Numbered from the stretch's first letter, positions 7,799 to 18,964 are shown. The stretch is 64,000 nucleotides of DNA from Streptomyces antioxidans (GCF_000968685.2 NZ_LAKD02000031.1:1-64000), one strand, 5' to 3'. Notes: generated from the letters alone by a model not told the origin. Made by a program: numbers and translations.

Positions 7799-9649
7799 TC
7801 AGCCCAGGTGGCTGATGTCGCGGACCGCGCCCTTGTCCGCGCTGGTGGCCATCGCCGCGTAGGCGCGCAGCGCGGTGGAGACCTTGCGCTCGCGGTTCTT
7901 CGGGGCGTAGACGCCGCCGAGCGCATCCCGGCGGGCCGCCAACTCCTCCTCGCTCACCAGGAGTTCGATGGAGCGGGAGGGGATGTCGATGCGGATCCGG
8001 TCGCCGTCCCTGACCAGGGCGATGGTGCCGCCGGACGCCGCCTCCGGCGAGGCGTGGCCGATGGAGAGACCCGATGTGCCGCCGGAGAAGCGGCCGTCGG
8101 TGACCAGCGCGCAGGCCTTGCCCAGGCCGCGGCCCTTGAGGAAGGAGGTCGGGTAGAGCATCTCCTGCATTCCGGGGCCGCCCTTGGGGCCCTCGTAGCG
8201 GATGACGACCACGTCGCCCTCCGTGACCTGCTTGCCCAGGATCCGCTCGACGGCCTCCTCCTGGGATTCGCAGACCACGGCCGGGCCCTCGAAGGTCCAG
8301 ATGGACTCGTCCACGCCCGCGGTCTTCACCACGCAGCCGTCGACGGCCAGATTGCCCTTGAGGACGGCGAGCCCGCCGTCCTTGGAGTAGGCGTGCTCCA
8401 GGTCGCGGATGCAACCGCCGGCCGCGTCCGTGTCCAGGGAGTCCCAGCGCTCGGACTGCGAGAAGGCGGTGGCGGAGCGCTTGCAGCCGGGGGCCGCGTG
8501 CCACAGCTCGATGGCCTCGGCGGACGGCGAACCGCCGCGCACGTCCCAGGTCTTGAGCCAGTCGGCGAGCGAGGAGCTGTGCACGGAGTGGACGTCCTCG
8601 TTCAGCAGCCCGCCGCGGAACAGCTCGCCGAGGATCGCCGGAATGCCGCCCGCGCGGTGCACGTCCTCCATGTAGTACGTGCCGCCCGGGGCGACGTTCG
8701 GGGCGACCTTGGCCAGGCACGGCACCCGGCGGGAGACCTCGTTGATGTCCTTGAGGTCGTAGTCCAGACCGGCCTCCTGGGCGGCGGCCAGCAGGTGGAG
8801 GATCGTATTGGTCGAGCCGCCCATGGCGATGTCGAGCGCCATGGCGTTGTCGAAGGCGGCGCGGGAGCCGATGGAGCGCGGCAGAACCGTCGCGTCGTCC
8901 TGCTCGTAGTGGCGCTTGGTGATCTCCACGACCGTACGGCCCGCGGTCTCGTAGAGCGCCTTGCGGGCCGTGTGGGTGGCCAGCACCGAGCCGTTCCCCG
9001 GCAGGGAGAGGCCCATCGCCTCGGTCAGGCAGTTCATCGAGTTGGCGGTGAACATGCCGGAACAGGAGCCGCAGGTCGGACAGGCGTTGTTCTCGATGCG
9101 GAGGATGTCCTCGTCCGAGACGCTCTCGTTGACCGCGTCCGAGATCGCGTTGATCAGGTCCAGCTTGCGGACGGTGCCGTCGACGAGCGTGGTCCGGCCC
9201 GCCTCCATGGGGCCGCCGGAGACGAAGACGGTCGGGATGTTGAGCCGCATGGCGGCCATCAGCATCCCGGGGGTGATCTTGTCGCAGTTGGAGATGCAGA
9301 TCAGCGCGTCGGCGCAGTGCGCCTCGACCATGTACTCCACGGAGTCGGCGATCAGGTCGCGGGAGGGGAGGCTGTAGAGCATCCCGCCGTGGCCCATGGC
9401 AATGCCGTCGTCCACGGCGATCGTGTTGAACTCGCGCGCAATGCCGCCCGCCGCGTGGACCGCCTCGCTGACGATCCGGCCGACCGGCTGGAGGTGGGTG
9501 TGGCCGGGCACGAACTCGGTGAAGCTGTTGGCCACGGCGACGATCGGCTTGCCGAAGTCCTCGCGCGCTACGCCGGAAGCCTGCATAAGGGCGCGGGCGC
9601 CCGCCATGTTGCGGCCATGGGTGACGGTGCGAGACCTCAGCTCAGGCAC
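7799..9649 (-). CDS. ilvD: Dihydroxy-acid dehydratase
   Basis: Dehydrates 2,3-dihydroxy-acids to 2-keto acids in valine, leucine and isoleucine synthesis, using an iron-sulfur cluster. The 616-residue protein shows the IlvD/EDD signatures [11 protein letters not shown] and [16 protein letters not shown], plus the Cys of [13 protein letters not shown]. The GTG at 9649 (residues [14 protein letters not shown]) follows GAGGGAGC and matches the usual Streptomyces N-terminus; upstream ATGs would add about 39 residues unlike the family. It appears to be a single gene, separated from the upstream TetR gene by a 22-bp tandem repeat. Confidence 0.96.
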   Translation of the reverse strand: MPELRSRTVTHGRNMAGARALMQASGVAREDFGKPIVAVANSFTEFVPGHTHLQPVGRIVSEAVHAAGGIAREFNTIAVDDGIAMGHGGMLYSLPSRDLIADSVEYMVEAHCADALICISNCDKITPGMLMAAMRLNIPTVFVSGGPMEAGRTTLVDGTVRKLDLINAISDAVNESVSDEDILRIENNACPTCGSCSGMFTANSMNCLTEAMGLSLPGNGSVLATHTARKALYETAGRTVVEITKRHYEQDDATVLPRSIGSRAAFDNAMALDIAMGGSTNTILHLLAAAQEAGLDYDLKDINEVSRRVPCLAKVAPNVAPGGTYYMEDVHRAGGIPAILGELFRGGLLNEDVHSVHSSSLADWLKTWDVRGGSPSAEAIELWHAAPGCKRSATAFSQSERWDSLDTDAAGGCIRDLEHAYSKDGGLAVLKGNLAVDGCVVKTAGVDESIWTFEGPAVVCESQEEAVERILGKQVTEGDVVVIRYEGPKGGPGMQEMLYPTSFLKGRGLGKACALVTDGRFSGGTSGLSIGHASPEAASGGTIALVRDGDRIRIDIPSRSIELLVSEEELAARRDALGGVYAPKNRERKVSTALRAYAAMATSADKGAVRDISHLG

Positions 9650-9812
9650 GGTGCTCGGCTCCCTCGTGATGCGTGCGTCCTGCGGATCGGATCGGAGTCT
9701 TCTGAGCCTACGCCTTGTGTCCATGGATCCGGATGGTTCGTCCGGATCCAGAGACGGCCGGGTCACGGAGCGGAACGGACCGATCGGCTCTGGGTGAGCC
9801 CTGGGTCGGCGC

Positions 9813-9878
9813 TCGGTGAGCTCTGGGTGAGGTGTCGGTGAGCTCTGGGTGAGGTGTCGGTGAGCTCTGGGTCAGCTC
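9813..9878. repeat. 22-bp tandem repeat upstream of ilvD
   Basis: Two identical copies of CGGTGAGCTCTGGGTGAGGT followed by GT (9813-9834 and 9835-9856) and a third partial copy (from 9857) run into the 3' end of the TetR gene; related GGGTGAG/GGGTC fragments precede them. This is probably slippage-derived. It lies more than 160 bp upstream of the ilvD start, so a regulatory role is possible but unproven. Confidence 0.75.
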
Positions 9879-9881
9879 CGG

Positions 9882-10517
9882 TCAGCTCTCGGTCAGATAG
9901 CGCTGGAGGGTCGGCCCCACCATGGCCACGATGTCGTCCGTCTCCGCCGAGGCCATCGGCTCCATACGGATCACATACCGCAGCATCGCGATCCCGATCA
10001 GATGCCCGGCCGCGAGCTGGGCCCGGAACTCGGGGTTCGGAACGTCCAGCTCACCCGCCATCCGCAACAGCACCCGGCGCTCGATCATGCCGCGCAGCAC
10101 CGCGGCGGCGGTCTCGTTGGTCAGCGCCGAGCGCATCACGGCGAGCAGCGGCAGCCTGCTGACCGGGTTCTCCCAGATGCCGAACATATAGCGGGCCATC
10201 CGCTCGCCCGCGCCCTCCCGGCTGCCGTGCACCGCGTCCGGGACGCCCATGGCGGGGGCGAAGATCAGCTCGATGGCCGCCTCGAAGACCTGCTCCTTGG
10301 TGCCGAAGTAGTGGTGGACCAGTGCCGGGTCCACCTCCGCGGCCTTGGCGATGCCGCGGATCGAGGTCTTGTCGTAGCCGCGCTCGGCGAACTCGTTGCG
10401 CGCCGCGATCAGGATCCGGTCGCGGGTGGCGGGTCCGTCGGAGGCGCTGGTACGGGCCGGGCGGCCGCGCTTGCGCGGGGGCATGGCGGGCCCGGGCCCG
10501 GATGCGGCGGCGGTCAT
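9882..10517 (-). CDS. TetR family transcriptional regulator
   Basis: A 211-residue TetR-type regulator. The N-terminal HTH (about residues 30-75) reads [17 protein letters not shown] then [20 protein letters not shown], the typical TetR recognition helix. The ligand-binding C-terminal domain contains YMFGIWENP, close to actinobacterial TetR C-terminal families. The ATG at 10517 overlaps the stop codon of the upstream isomerase gene (ATGA), so translation is coupled, and the two genes form an operon. The target and ligand are not evident from the sequence. Confidence 0.88.
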   Translation of the reverse strand: MTAAASGPGPAMPPRKRGRPARTSASDGPATRDRILIAARNEFAERGYDKTSIRGIAKAAEVDPALVHHYFGTKEQVFEAAIELIFAPAMGVPDAVHGSREGAGERMARYMFGIWENPVSRLPLLAVMRSALTNETAAAVLRGMIERRVLLRMAGELDVPNPEFRAQLAAGHLIGIAMLRYVIRMEPMASAETDDIVAMVGPTLQRYLTES

Positions 10518-11359
10518 GAACCGGGCACCGCCCTGCTCGACCGGGTGGCCGAGGTCGGCGAGGCCAGGTGCAGCCGGGTGAAGGCCAGGGCCTCCGCCAG
10601 ATCGGCCTCGCGCTCGGTCGTGGACATGGCGCGCCGGGTGTTGACCTCGACGACCACATTGCCGTCGAAACCGCCGCCCGCGAGCCGTTCCAGCAGCTCG
10701 GCGCAGGGCTGGGTGCCGCGCCCGGGTACCAGGTGCTCGTCCTTGTTGGAGCCCTGGCCGTCGGCGAGATGGAGATGGGCCAGCCGGTCGCCCATGCGGT
10801 CCACCATCTCCAGCGCGTCCGTACGGGCGGTGGCGGTGTGCGACAGGTCGATCGTGAAGTGGCGGTAGTCGTCCTGGGTGACGTCCCAGCCGGGGGCGTA
10901 CGCCAGCATCTCGCGGTCGCGATAGCGCCATGGGTACATGTTCTCGACCGCGAACCGCACATCGGTCTCATCCGCCATCCGCCAGATTCCGCGGACGAAC
11001 TCGCGGGCGTACGCCCGCTGCCATCGGAACGGCGGGTGGACCACGACGGTGGACGCGTCAAGCTTCTCGGCCGCCGCTCTCGCCCGCTGCAGCTTCACCC
11101 ACGGGTCGGTCGACCAGACCCGCTGGGTGATCAGCAGACAGGGGGCGTGCACGGCGAGGATCGGCACCTGGTGGTAGTCCGAGAGCCGACGCAGCGCCTC
11201 GATGTCCTGGCTGACCGGATCGGTCCACACCATGACCTCGACGCCGTCGTAGCCCAGGCGTGCCGCGATCTCGAAGGCCGTCGCAGTCGACTCCGGATAG
11301 ACCGAGGCTGTGGACAGCGCGACCTTCGCATCCGGGATGCGCACCACTGGCTCTGTCAC
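10514..11359 (-). CDS. Sugar phosphate isomerase/epimerase (xylose isomerase-like TIM barrel)
   Basis: A 281-residue AP-endonuclease-2/xylose-isomerase-like TIM-barrel protein. Metal-ligand-type residues are visible in [49 protein letters not shown] and VVEVNTRRA, the usual pattern of this fold. The substrate is unknown. The GTG at 11359 gives a start just before [17 protein letters not shown], the first barrel strand; there is no clear ribosome binding site, and upstream ATGs would add a basic extension. It is translationally coupled to the downstream TetR gene and lies downstream of the ppx gene on the same strand. Confidence 0.85.
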   Translation of the reverse strand: MTEPVVRIPDAKVALSTASVYPESTATAFEIAARLGYDGVEVMVWTDPVSQDIEALRRLSDYHQVPILAVHAPCLLITQRVWSTDPWVKLQRARAAAEKLDASTVVVHPPFRWQRAYAREFVRGIWRMADETDVRFAVENMYPWRYRDREMLAYAPGWDVTQDDYRHFTIDLSHTATARTDALEMVDRMGDRLAHLHLADGQGSNKDEHLVPGRGTQPCAELLERLAGGGFDGNVVVEVNTRRAMSTTEREADLAEALAFTRLHLASPTSATRSSRAVPGS

Positions 11360-11552
11360 GAGGGACAGCGTACGGCGGCTGCTCTCCGCAACCGAACCGC
11401 GGCGGTCTTTGCCGCTGAACGGCCGCCGCTTTCCGGCCCTCGTCACGCTCCGTGGTGGGGTGCGCGGTGGTCGGGCGCTCGGTGGGCCGGGGGCTCCCGA
11501 GTGCTCCCGGGTGCTCCCGGGTGCTCTCGCGGGCGGGTGGGTGCTGCCGTGG

Positions 11553-12482
11553 TCAGGTGGGCAGATGGTCCAGGCGGCGGAGGATCACGCCCTCGCGCAG
11601 CGCCCACGGGCAGATCTCCAACTGCTCCACGTCGAACAGGTCCAGCGCGGCCTCCGCCACCAGCGCCCCGGCCGTGAGCTGCCCGGCCCGGCCCTCGGAG
11701 ACCCCGGGCAGCTCGGCCCGCTCCTGGGTGGTCATGGCCGCCAGCTTCGGCACCCACTCCTCCAGCGCCCGGCGGGTCAGCCGCCGCTCCACGTAAAGCC
11801 CCTCGGCGGAGCGCGCGGCGCCGGTGATCCTGGCCAGCTGCTTGAAGGTCTTGGAGGTGGCGACCACGTGGTCCGGCGCCCCGTGACGGCTGAAATCGCC
11901 GACGCTCCGGGCGATCTCGGCCCGCACATGGCGCCGCAGGGCCCGCACGTCCGCCGGGTCGGGCGGATCGCCGGGCAGCCAGGCCGCGGTCAGCCGACCG
12001 GCCCCCAGCGGCAGCGACACCGCGGCGTCGGGCTCCTCGTCCATGCCGTACGCGATCTCCAGCGAACCGCCGCCGATGTCCAGGACCAGCAACTTCCCCG
12101 CGGACCAGCCGAACCAGCGGCGGGCGGCCAGGAAGGTGAGCCGCGCCTCGTCCGCGCCGCTGAGGACTTGGAGCCGTACGCCGGTCTCCTCGGCGACCCG
12201 GGTCAGGACCTCATCGGCGTTGGACGCCTCACGGACGGCGGAGGTCGCGAACGGCAGGACGTCCTCGACGCCCTTGTCCTCGGCCGCCTCCAGTGCCTCC
12301 ATGACCACCGCGATCAGGCGGTCGACGCCCTCGGGGCCGATGGCCCCGTGCCCGTCGAGGAGTTGGGCCAGCCGCAGCTCGGCCTTGTGCGAATGCGCGG
12401 GCAGCGGGCGCGCGCCGGGGTGGGCGTCCATCACGAGCAGATGAACCGTATTCGAACCCACGTCGAGGACACCGAGTCTCAT
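11553..12482 (-). CDS. Ppx/GppA family phosphatase
   Basis: A 309-residue exopolyphosphatase / pppGpp phosphohydrolase of the ASKHA fold. The N-terminal phosphate-1 loop is [12 protein letters not shown] (residues 6-17), the second phosphate loop is [13 protein letters not shown], and the central [10 protein letters not shown] is family-typical. It has the short two-domain form common in actinobacteria, lacking the C-terminal HD domain of GppA. It probably hydrolyses polyphosphate or (p)ppGpp; the exact substrate cannot be read from sequence. The start codon lies close to the divergent gene at 12661, so the promoters share about 180 bp. Confidence 0.9.
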   Translation of the reverse strand: MRLGVLDVGSNTVHLLVMDAHPGARPLPAHSHKAELRLAQLLDGHGAIGPEGVDRLIAVVMEALEAAEDKGVEDVLPFATSAVREASNADEVLTRVAEETGVRLQVLSGADEARLTFLAARRWFGWSAGKLLVLDIGGGSLEIAYGMDEEPDAAVSLPLGAGRLTAAWLPGDPPDPADVRALRRHVRAEIARSVGDFSRHGAPDHVVATSKTFKQLARITGAARSAEGLYVERRLTRRALEEWVPKLAAMTTQERAELPGVSEGRAGQLTAGALVAEAALDLFDVEQLEICPWALREGVILRRLDHLPT

Positions 12483-12489
12483 AACGTGA

Positions 12490-13560
<1,071 letters not shown>

Positions 13561-13570
13561 GGGGGTCGTG

Positions 13571-14032
13571 GCGCCTGCGGCGGGCTGTTTCCCCTCCCCG
13601 CCCCTTCCCGAAACTGGGGTTCCGCCCCAGCCCCCGGGGTCCAGGGACGGAGCCCCTGGACCCTGACCGATCCCTGCGGCGCTCGCCGTGGCTGATCGCG
13701 CGGTTCCCCGCGCCCCTTCCGGAGCCGAGCCCCCCGCGGCCCGACCGATCACCTGCGGCGCCACCGTGGCTAGTCACGCAGTTCCCCGCGCCCCTTTCGA
13801 GGCCCCCGCACGCCCACCGTCCAGGGGCCGAGCCCCCGCGGCCCGACCGATCACCTGCGGCACCGCCGTGGCTAGTCGCGCAGTTCCTCGCGCCCCTTCG
13901 GGGCGCCTTTCGCGCCGTTGGGGTCCAGGGGCGGAGCCCTGGGTCGGGACCTGGGCGGAGCCTTGTCCGGGGGCTGGGGCGAAGCCCCAGTTTCGGGAAG
14001 GGGCGGGGAGGGGAGCGGCCCGCCGCAGGCGC
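13571..14032. repeat. Large inverted repeat enclosing three direct repeats
   Basis: This fills the 509-bp gap between two convergent genes. The outer arms (about 13571-13640 and 13966-14032) are inverted copies: GCGCCTGCGGCGGGC and CCGCCCCTTCCCGAAACTGG on the left match their reverse complements on the right. The interior carries three copies of a roughly 58-bp unit whose core is GTGGCTAGTCGCGCAGTTCC followed by CCGCGCCCCTT (13688-13718, 13766-13796, 13868-13898). Such units are scattered through Streptomyces intergenic regions. No gene is seen inside. A related shorter palindrome lies at 18851-18964. Confidence 0.8.
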
Positions 14033-14069
14033 CACCTGACGCGGCCGGTCCACCCGTGGGCGCTGCGCG

Positions 14070-15773
14070 TCAGCGCTTCGCGGCGGGTGAGCCGGAGGGA
14101 GTGGGTGACGGGTCGGTCGGGGTCGGCGGGTCGGAGGGGGTCGTGGGGGTGGGCGTGGGTTCGGGGGACGTGCCCCGGCCCTCGATCAGCACCACCGCGC
14201 CCGCCGGATCCACCGAGACCCGCGCGCTCCAGCGCCCGGCGGGCTCCCGGTCGTGGTTGACCGAGACCGTGATGGTCGTGGAGTCGCCGGGCCGCAGCAT
14301 CCCGGCCGTGCGGCTCAGCTGGAGCCAGGACGCCCCGGCGGAGGCCGACCAGTGCACCGGTGAACCGCCGGACGCGGTCAGGGTGATGACCGTCACATCG
14401 CCCTCGGGGTGGGCGGTGACCGTGAGCCGCCCCGGTCCCGGGGCGGGCCGGGAGGGTCCTGAGCCACCGCCGGGGCGGCCGCCAGCGGAGGGCGAGCCGC
14501 CCGGGCGGGACGCCCCGCCGCCCTTGTGGCCCGGCCGCTCCGCGCCCCCGCCCGCGCCGATGACCTCGACCGAGACGTCCGAGGCCCCGCGCCCCGCCTT
14601 GGTGCCGTGCGGGCCGGAGCCGACCCGGGTGCCGGAACGGTCCTGCGCACTGCCGGTCTGCTCGTACGAGCGCCGGGCGGGCCGGTCCTGACCGGCCGGG
14701 GCCTGGTCCGCGCCGTCCGCGTCGGCGGCGGCCACCGAGTCCGTGTCGCGCTCGTCACCGGCGAGCGGGGCGCCCCGGTAGGCGGCCCACAGGGCGAGCA
14801 CCGGGGCCGCCACGACCGTGGCGACCACCGTCGTGGTCATCACGCGGCTGCGCATCCGGCTGCGGCGGGCGGCCCGGTCCTGGGGCTCCAGTGGAAAGCC
14901 GCGCCGGTCGAACCGGGGCCCGGCACCCGCGCGGGCGGGCCGCCCGCCCAGCGCGCCCAGCAGCGCGGCGTGCACGGCGGCGCGGGGGGCCTCCACCACC
15001 GGCAGCGCGGCGGGCGCGGCGGCCGTACCGGGCCAGGGCCCGTCGGCCGTGGCGCGCTCGGCCATCCGGCGGCACTCGCGGCAGTCGTCCACATGGCGCA
15101 CCAGCTCACGGCGGAGCGCGGCGGAGAGCAGCACCTGGGTGTCGCCCGCGAGCCGCGCGACCACCGGGCAGTGGCCGAGCTCGACGACGGCGAGCGCGGC
15201 ACGGGTCCGCTCCACCTCGCAGGCGGCGCTGGAGAGCAGGGCGCGGGTCTCCTCCTGGTCCTTGCCGAGCACGGCGGCCACCTCGGCGGGGCCCAGCCGG
15301 TGGCGCACCGCGAGCTCAAGCGCCTCGCGCTGCTCGGCGGAGGTCCCCGCGGCCTCCGGCCAGGCCAGCGCGGCCAGTTCGCGGCGGCGCTGGGCGGCGA
15401 TGGGCTCGGGCAGCTCGGCCGCGGCGCCGTCGCCCGGGGTGTCCGTCCCCGTACGGCTGCGGCGCTCGGCCAGCTTGCGCAGACAGGCCCAGCGGGCGAC
15501 CGCGTAGAGCCACGGACGGGACAGCTCGCCCTCCGCGGTCACCCGGCCCCGCCCCCGGCCGGTGCGGCGCTCGGCCACCGCCAGGACGTCGCCCACCGCG
15601 ACGGCCGCGGCGTCGTGCTCGCACAGGGCCGACAGGCAGTACGTGAACAGGCCGTCCAGGTACGGCTCGTAGCGTTCCGGAGGGCGCTGCGGGCGGGTGG
15701 TGGAGCGGGGCGCACGGCGCCGCGCCCGCTGTGCGCCGGTGGTCTGTGTCGAGTGCTCGGACCTGCTGCTCAT
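14070..15773 (-). CDS. Sigma-like / zinc-finger / transmembrane / BACON fusion protein
   Basis: A 567-residue mosaic. Residues 30-110 resemble a degenerate sigma region 2 (LSRPWLYAVARWACLRKLAERR) and 145-200 a sigma region-4 HTH (LAVRHRLGPAEVAAVLGKDQ). Next comes an anti-sigma-type zinc finger with H-x3-C-x2-C (HVDDCRECRRMAE, about 215-230). A transmembrane helix (near TTTVVATVVAAPVLALWAAY, about 310-330) and a Gly/Ser/Pro-rich linker lead to an external BACON-like beta domain with SGGSPVHWSASAGASWLQLS. The tail is a Pro-Thr repeat. The ATG at 15773 is preferred to the adjoining GTG. It reads as a membrane-anchored, sigma-derived sensor rather than a free sigma factor; its function is unknown. 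Confidence 0.75.
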   Translation of the reverse strand: MSSRSEHSTQTTGAQRARRRAPRSTTRPQRPPERYEPYLDGLFTYCLSALCEHDAAAVAVGDVLAVAERRTGRGRGRVTAEGELSRPWLYAVARWACLRKLAERRSRTGTDTPGDGAAAELPEPIAAQRRRELAALAWPEAAGTSAEQREALELAVRHRLGPAEVAAVLGKDQEETRALLSSAACEVERTRAALAVVELGHCPVVARLAGDTQVLLSAALRRELVRHVDDCRECRRMAERATADGPWPGTAAAPAALPVVEAPRAAVHAALLGALGGRPARAGAGPRFDRRGFPLEPQDRAARRSRMRSRVMTTTVVATVVAAPVLALWAAYRGAPLAGDERDTDSVAAADADGADQAPAGQDRPARRSYEQTGSAQDRSGTRVGSGPHGTKAGRGASDVSVEVIGAGGGAERPGHKGGGASRPGGSPSAGGRPGGGSGPSRPAPGPGRLTVTAHPEGDVTVITLTASGGSPVHWSASAGASWLQLSRTAGMLRPGDSTTITVSVNHDREPAGRWSARVSVDPAGAVVLIEGRGTSPEPTPTPTTPSDPPTPTDPSPTPSGSPAAKR

Positions 15774-15947
15774 CACCCGGCGACGGTAGGCGGATGATGC
15801 AGACTTCCTCGCGCCACTTGCGCTGTTTTAATCCTTACGGGTGACTATCTCCCTCATAAGGGGACAGGTGTCCCCCTCCGGTGGTCACAACCTGCTACGC
15901 GCCCGCCGCCGTTCGGCTCTGTCGGTGGCCGACGCTAGCGTTACGGC

Positions 15948-17372
15948 ATGGCTGCCCGTAGCTCCTCCCGCTCATCCGCCAAGGACCGCCCCTCCTACCG
16001 CTGCACGGAGTGCGGCTGGACCACCGCCAAGTGGCTCGGCCGCTGCCCGGAGTGCCAGGCGTGGGGCACGGTCGAGGAGTACGGGGCGCCCGCGGTACGC
16101 ACCACCGCGCCCGGCCGGGTCACCTCGGCCGCCCTGCCCATCGGCCAGGTGGACGGCCGTCAGGCCACCGCGCGCGGCACCGGCGTGGACGAGCTGGACC
16201 GGGTGCTCGGCGGCGGGCTGGTCCCGGGCGCGGTCGTGCTGCTCGCCGGGGAGCCCGGGGTCGGCAAGTCCACGCTGCTGCTGGACGTGGCGGCCAAGGC
16301 CGCCTCCGAGGAGCACCGCACGCTCTACATCACGGGTGAGGAGTCGGCCAGTCAGGTGCGGCTGCGCGCCGACCGCATCGGCGCGCTGAGCGAGCACCTT
16401 TACCTCGCCGCCGAGACCGACCTCTCCGCGGTCCTCGGCCATCTGGACTCGGTCAAGCCCTCGCTGCTCGTCCTGGACTCGGTGCAGACCGTCGCCTCGC
16501 CCGAGATCGACGGCGCGCCGGGCGGGATGGCGCAGGTGCGCGAGGTGGCCGGGGCGCTTATCCGCGCGTCCAAGGAGCGCGGGATGTCCACGCTGCTGGT
16601 GGGCCACGTCACCAAGGACGGGGCCATCGCCGGGCCCCGGCTGCTGGAGCATCTGGTCGATGTCGTGCTGCACTTCGAGGGCGACCGGCACGCCCGGCTG
16701 CGGCTGGTCCGCGGGGTGAAGAACCGCTACGGGGCGACGGACGAGGTCGGCTGCTTCGAGCTGCACGACGAGGGCATCACCGGGCTCGCCGACCCCTCCG
16801 GGCTGTTCCTCACCCGCCGCGACGAGCCGGTGCCCGGCACCTGTCTGACGGTCACCCTGGAGGGCCGTCGCCCGCTGGTGGCCGAGGTGCAGGCGCTCAC
16901 CGTGGACTCCCAGATCCCCTCGCCGCGCCGCACCACCTCCGGTCTGGAGACGTCCCGCGTCTCGATGATGCTCGCCGTGCTGGAGCAGCGCGGCCGGATC
17001 AGCGCGCTGGGCAAGCGGGACATCTACAGCGCCACCGTGGGCGGGGTGAAGCTGTCCGAGCCCGCCGCCGACCTCGCGGTGGCGCTCGCGCTGGCCAGCG
17101 CCGCGAGCGACACCCCGCTGCCCAAGAACCTGGTGGCGATCGGCGAGGTGGGTCTCGCGGGCGAGGTCAGGCGGGTCACCGGGGTACAGCGGCGGCTGGC
17201 GGAGGCGTCCCGGCTCGGCTTCACCCACGCCCTGGTGCCGGGCGACCCGGGCCGGATCCCGGACGGGATGCGGGTGCTGGAGGTGGCGGACATCGGGGAC
17301 GCGCTGCGGGTGCTGCCGCGACGCCGGGAGCGGGGCGAGAAGGGGCGGGTGGAGGCGGAGGAGCGGGGCTGA
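15948..17372 (+). CDS. radA: DNA repair protein RadA (branch migration ATPase)
   Basis: RadA/Sms processes recombination intermediates with RecA. The 474-residue protein has the N-terminal zinc finger CTECGWTTAKWLGRCPEC (about residues 25-42), Walker A GEPGVGKST (about 101-109), the RadA signature KNRYG (about 259-263) and a C-terminal Lon-protease-like domain (VGGVKLSEPAADLAVALALA). The -10 box TAGCGT (15936-15941) lies six nt before the ATG at 15948, so the mRNA is probably leaderless. It is followed by disA, the usual neighbour in Gram-positive genomes. Confidence 0.96.
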   Translation: MAARSSSRSSAKDRPSYRCTECGWTTAKWLGRCPECQAWGTVEEYGAPAVRTTAPGRVTSAALPIGQVDGRQATARGTGVDELDRVLGGGLVPGAVVLLAGEPGVGKSTLLLDVAAKAASEEHRTLYITGEESASQVRLRADRIGALSEHLYLAAETDLSAVLGHLDSVKPSLLVLDSVQTVASPEIDGAPGGMAQVREVAGALIRASKERGMSTLLVGHVTKDGAIAGPRLLEHLVDVVLHFEGDRHARLRLVRGVKNRYGATDEVGCFELHDEGITGLADPSGLFLTRRDEPVPGTCLTVTLEGRRPLVAEVQALTVDSQIPSPRRTTSGLETSRVSMMLAVLEQRGRISALGKRDIYSATVGGVKLSEPAADLAVALALASAASDTPLPKNLVAIGEVGLAGEVRRVTGVQRRLAEASRLGFTHALVPGDPGRIPDGMRVLEVADIGDALRVLPRRRERGEKGRVEAEERG

Positions 17373-17604
17373 GAAGGCGCGGGTGGAGGCGGGCGGCCGG
17401 GGCTGACATGGTGGGCGAGGCAGCACCGGAGCGGCGGCGGAAGCGTGGCCGAGTGCGCTGGTGAGGGCGTACGGCGGGGGTCGGTGAGCCGGGTGGCGCA
17501 CGGCCCATGGAGAGTCGCACTCCGCTTCGCGCCCACGGGCGTACGCCGGGAGACCCCACCGGAGGCCGGTGGCCGCCGGTAGACTTTGCCCTGGTCTCGC
17601 CCAT

Positions 17605-17664
17605 ACGTGGCCTCGCGCAAACGTGGCCTCGCATACGTTGGCCTCGCGCAGGTGGCCTCGCGCA
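17605..17664. repeat. Four-copy GTGGCCTCGCGCA repeat upstream of disA
   Basis: Within the 346-bp radA-disA gap, ACGTGGCCTCGCGCA-type units recur at 17605, 17621, 17635 and 17651, about 14-16 bp apart, ending some 55 bp before the disA start. The array could be a regulator binding site or a slippage product. The rest of the gap (17373-17604) shows no gene. Confidence 0.65.
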
Positions 17665-17718
17665 TCGGCATGGCAGGGCGACTCGTGGCACCGACAGACC
17701 TTGCGACGGAGGAGTGCA

Positions 17719-18825
17719 GTGGCAGCAGGCGACCGGGCAACGGCACCCGGCAAGGCCGACGGTCTGATGCGTGCCTCCCTGAGCGCGGTCGCGCCCGGCA
17801 CGGCGTTGCGCGACGGCCTCGAGCGCGTTCTCCGGGGAAACACCGGCGGGCTGATCGTGCTCGGCACCGACAAGACCGTCGAGTCGCTGTGCACCGGCGG
17901 CTTCGTCATCGACGTCGAGTTCACCGCGACCCGGCTGCGCGAGCTGTGCAAGCTGGACGGCGCGCTGGTGATCGACAAGGACATCACGAAGATCGTGCGG
18001 GCGGGGGTGCAGCTGGTGCCGGACGCGGCGATCGCCACCGAGGAGACCGGCACCCGGCACCGCACCGCGCAGCGCGTCTCCATCCAGACCGGCTTCCCGG
18101 TGGTCTCGGTCAGCCAGTCGATGCGGCTGATCGCGCTGTATGTGGACGGTCAGCGGCGGGTGCTGGAGGACTCGGCGGCGATCCTCTCCCGCGCCAACCA
18201 GGCGCTGGCCACCCTGGAGCGGTACAAGCTCCGCCTCGACGAGGTGGCGGGCACGCTCTCGGCCCTCGAGATCGAGGACCTGGTCACCGTCCGGGATGTG
18301 AGCGCGGTCGCGCAGCGGCTGGAGATGGTCCGCCGTATCGCCACCGAGATCGCGGAGTACGTGGTCGAGCTGGGCACCGACGGCCGGCTGCTCTCCCTCC
18401 AGCTGGACGAGTTGATCGCGGGCGTGGAGCCCGAGCGTGAGCTGGTGGTGCGGGACTACGTGCCCGAGCCGACCGCCAAGCGCACCCGTACGGTGGCCGA
18501 CGCGCTCGCCGAGCTGGACCGGCTGGCCCACGCCGAGCTGCTCGAACTCCCCATCGTGGCCCGGGCGCTGGGGTACACCGGCTCGCCCGAGACCCTCGAC
18601 TCGGCGGTCTCGCCGCGCGGCTTCCGGCTGCTGGCCAAGGTGCCGCGGCTGCCGGGCGCCATCATCGAGCGGCTGGTGGAGCACTTCGGGGGCCTGCAGA
18701 AGCTGTTGGCCGCGAGCGTGGACGATCTGCAGATGGTGGACGGCGTGGGCGAGGCCCGTGCGCGGTCGGTCCGCGAGGGTCTTTCGCGGCTGGCGGAGTC
18801 CTCCATCCTGGAGCGGTACGTCTAG
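17719..18825 (+). CDS. disA: Diadenylate cyclase DisA (c-di-AMP synthase)
   Basis: Converts two ATP to cyclic di-AMP and scans DNA for damage. The 368-residue protein carries the DAC active-site motifs DGALVID (about residues 77-83) and TGTRHRTAQR (about 108-117), a central helical spine, and a C-terminal helix-hairpin-helix DNA-binding domain ending in DGVGEARARSVREGLSRL. The GTG at 17719 follows GGAGGAG; longer in-frame starts run through the upstream repeat array. It is downstream of radA, whose product modulates DisA in Bacillus. In Streptomyces c-di-AMP controls osmostress and development, as known for the family. Confidence 0.95.
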   Translation: MAAGDRATAPGKADGLMRASLSAVAPGTALRDGLERVLRGNTGGLIVLGTDKTVESLCTGGFVIDVEFTATRLRELCKLDGALVIDKDITKIVRAGVQLVPDAAIATEETGTRHRTAQRVSIQTGFPVVSVSQSMRLIALYVDGQRRVLEDSAAILSRANQALATLERYKLRLDEVAGTLSALEIEDLVTVRDVSAVAQRLEMVRRIATEIAEYVVELGTDGRLLSLQLDELIAGVEPERELVVRDYVPEPTAKRTRTVADALAELDRLAHAELLELPIVARALGYTGSPETLDSAVSPRGFRLLAKVPRLPGAIIERLVEHFGGLQKLLAASVDDLQMVDGVGEARARSVREGLSRLAESSILERYV

Positions 18826-18850
18826 CCTGCCCAAGGCGGCCTTCCCCCGC

Positions 18851-18964
18851 CCCGCCCCTTCCCGTAACTGGGACTCCGCCCCAGCCACCGGCCGGACCAC
18901 CCGGATGTGCGCGGGCGTCGCCCGGGGTCCAGGGGCGAAGCCGCTGGTATCGGGAAGGGGCGGG
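18851..18964. repeat. Intergenic inverted repeat of the 13571 family
   Basis: CCCGCCCCTTCCCG (18851-18864) and its reverse complement CGGGAAGGGGCGGG (18951-18964) flank about 86 bp between two convergent genes. The same arm sequence and an adjoining ACTGGG...CCCCAG stretch occur in the element at 13571-14032, so both belong to one dispersed family. It probably also serves as a terminator for disA and the opposing gene. Confidence 0.75.

Noticed and set aside
7781..9841. 686-codon plus-strand frame opposite ilvD
   Set aside because: Shadow of ilvD; protein is Ala/Gly/Arg/Val-rich with no fold.
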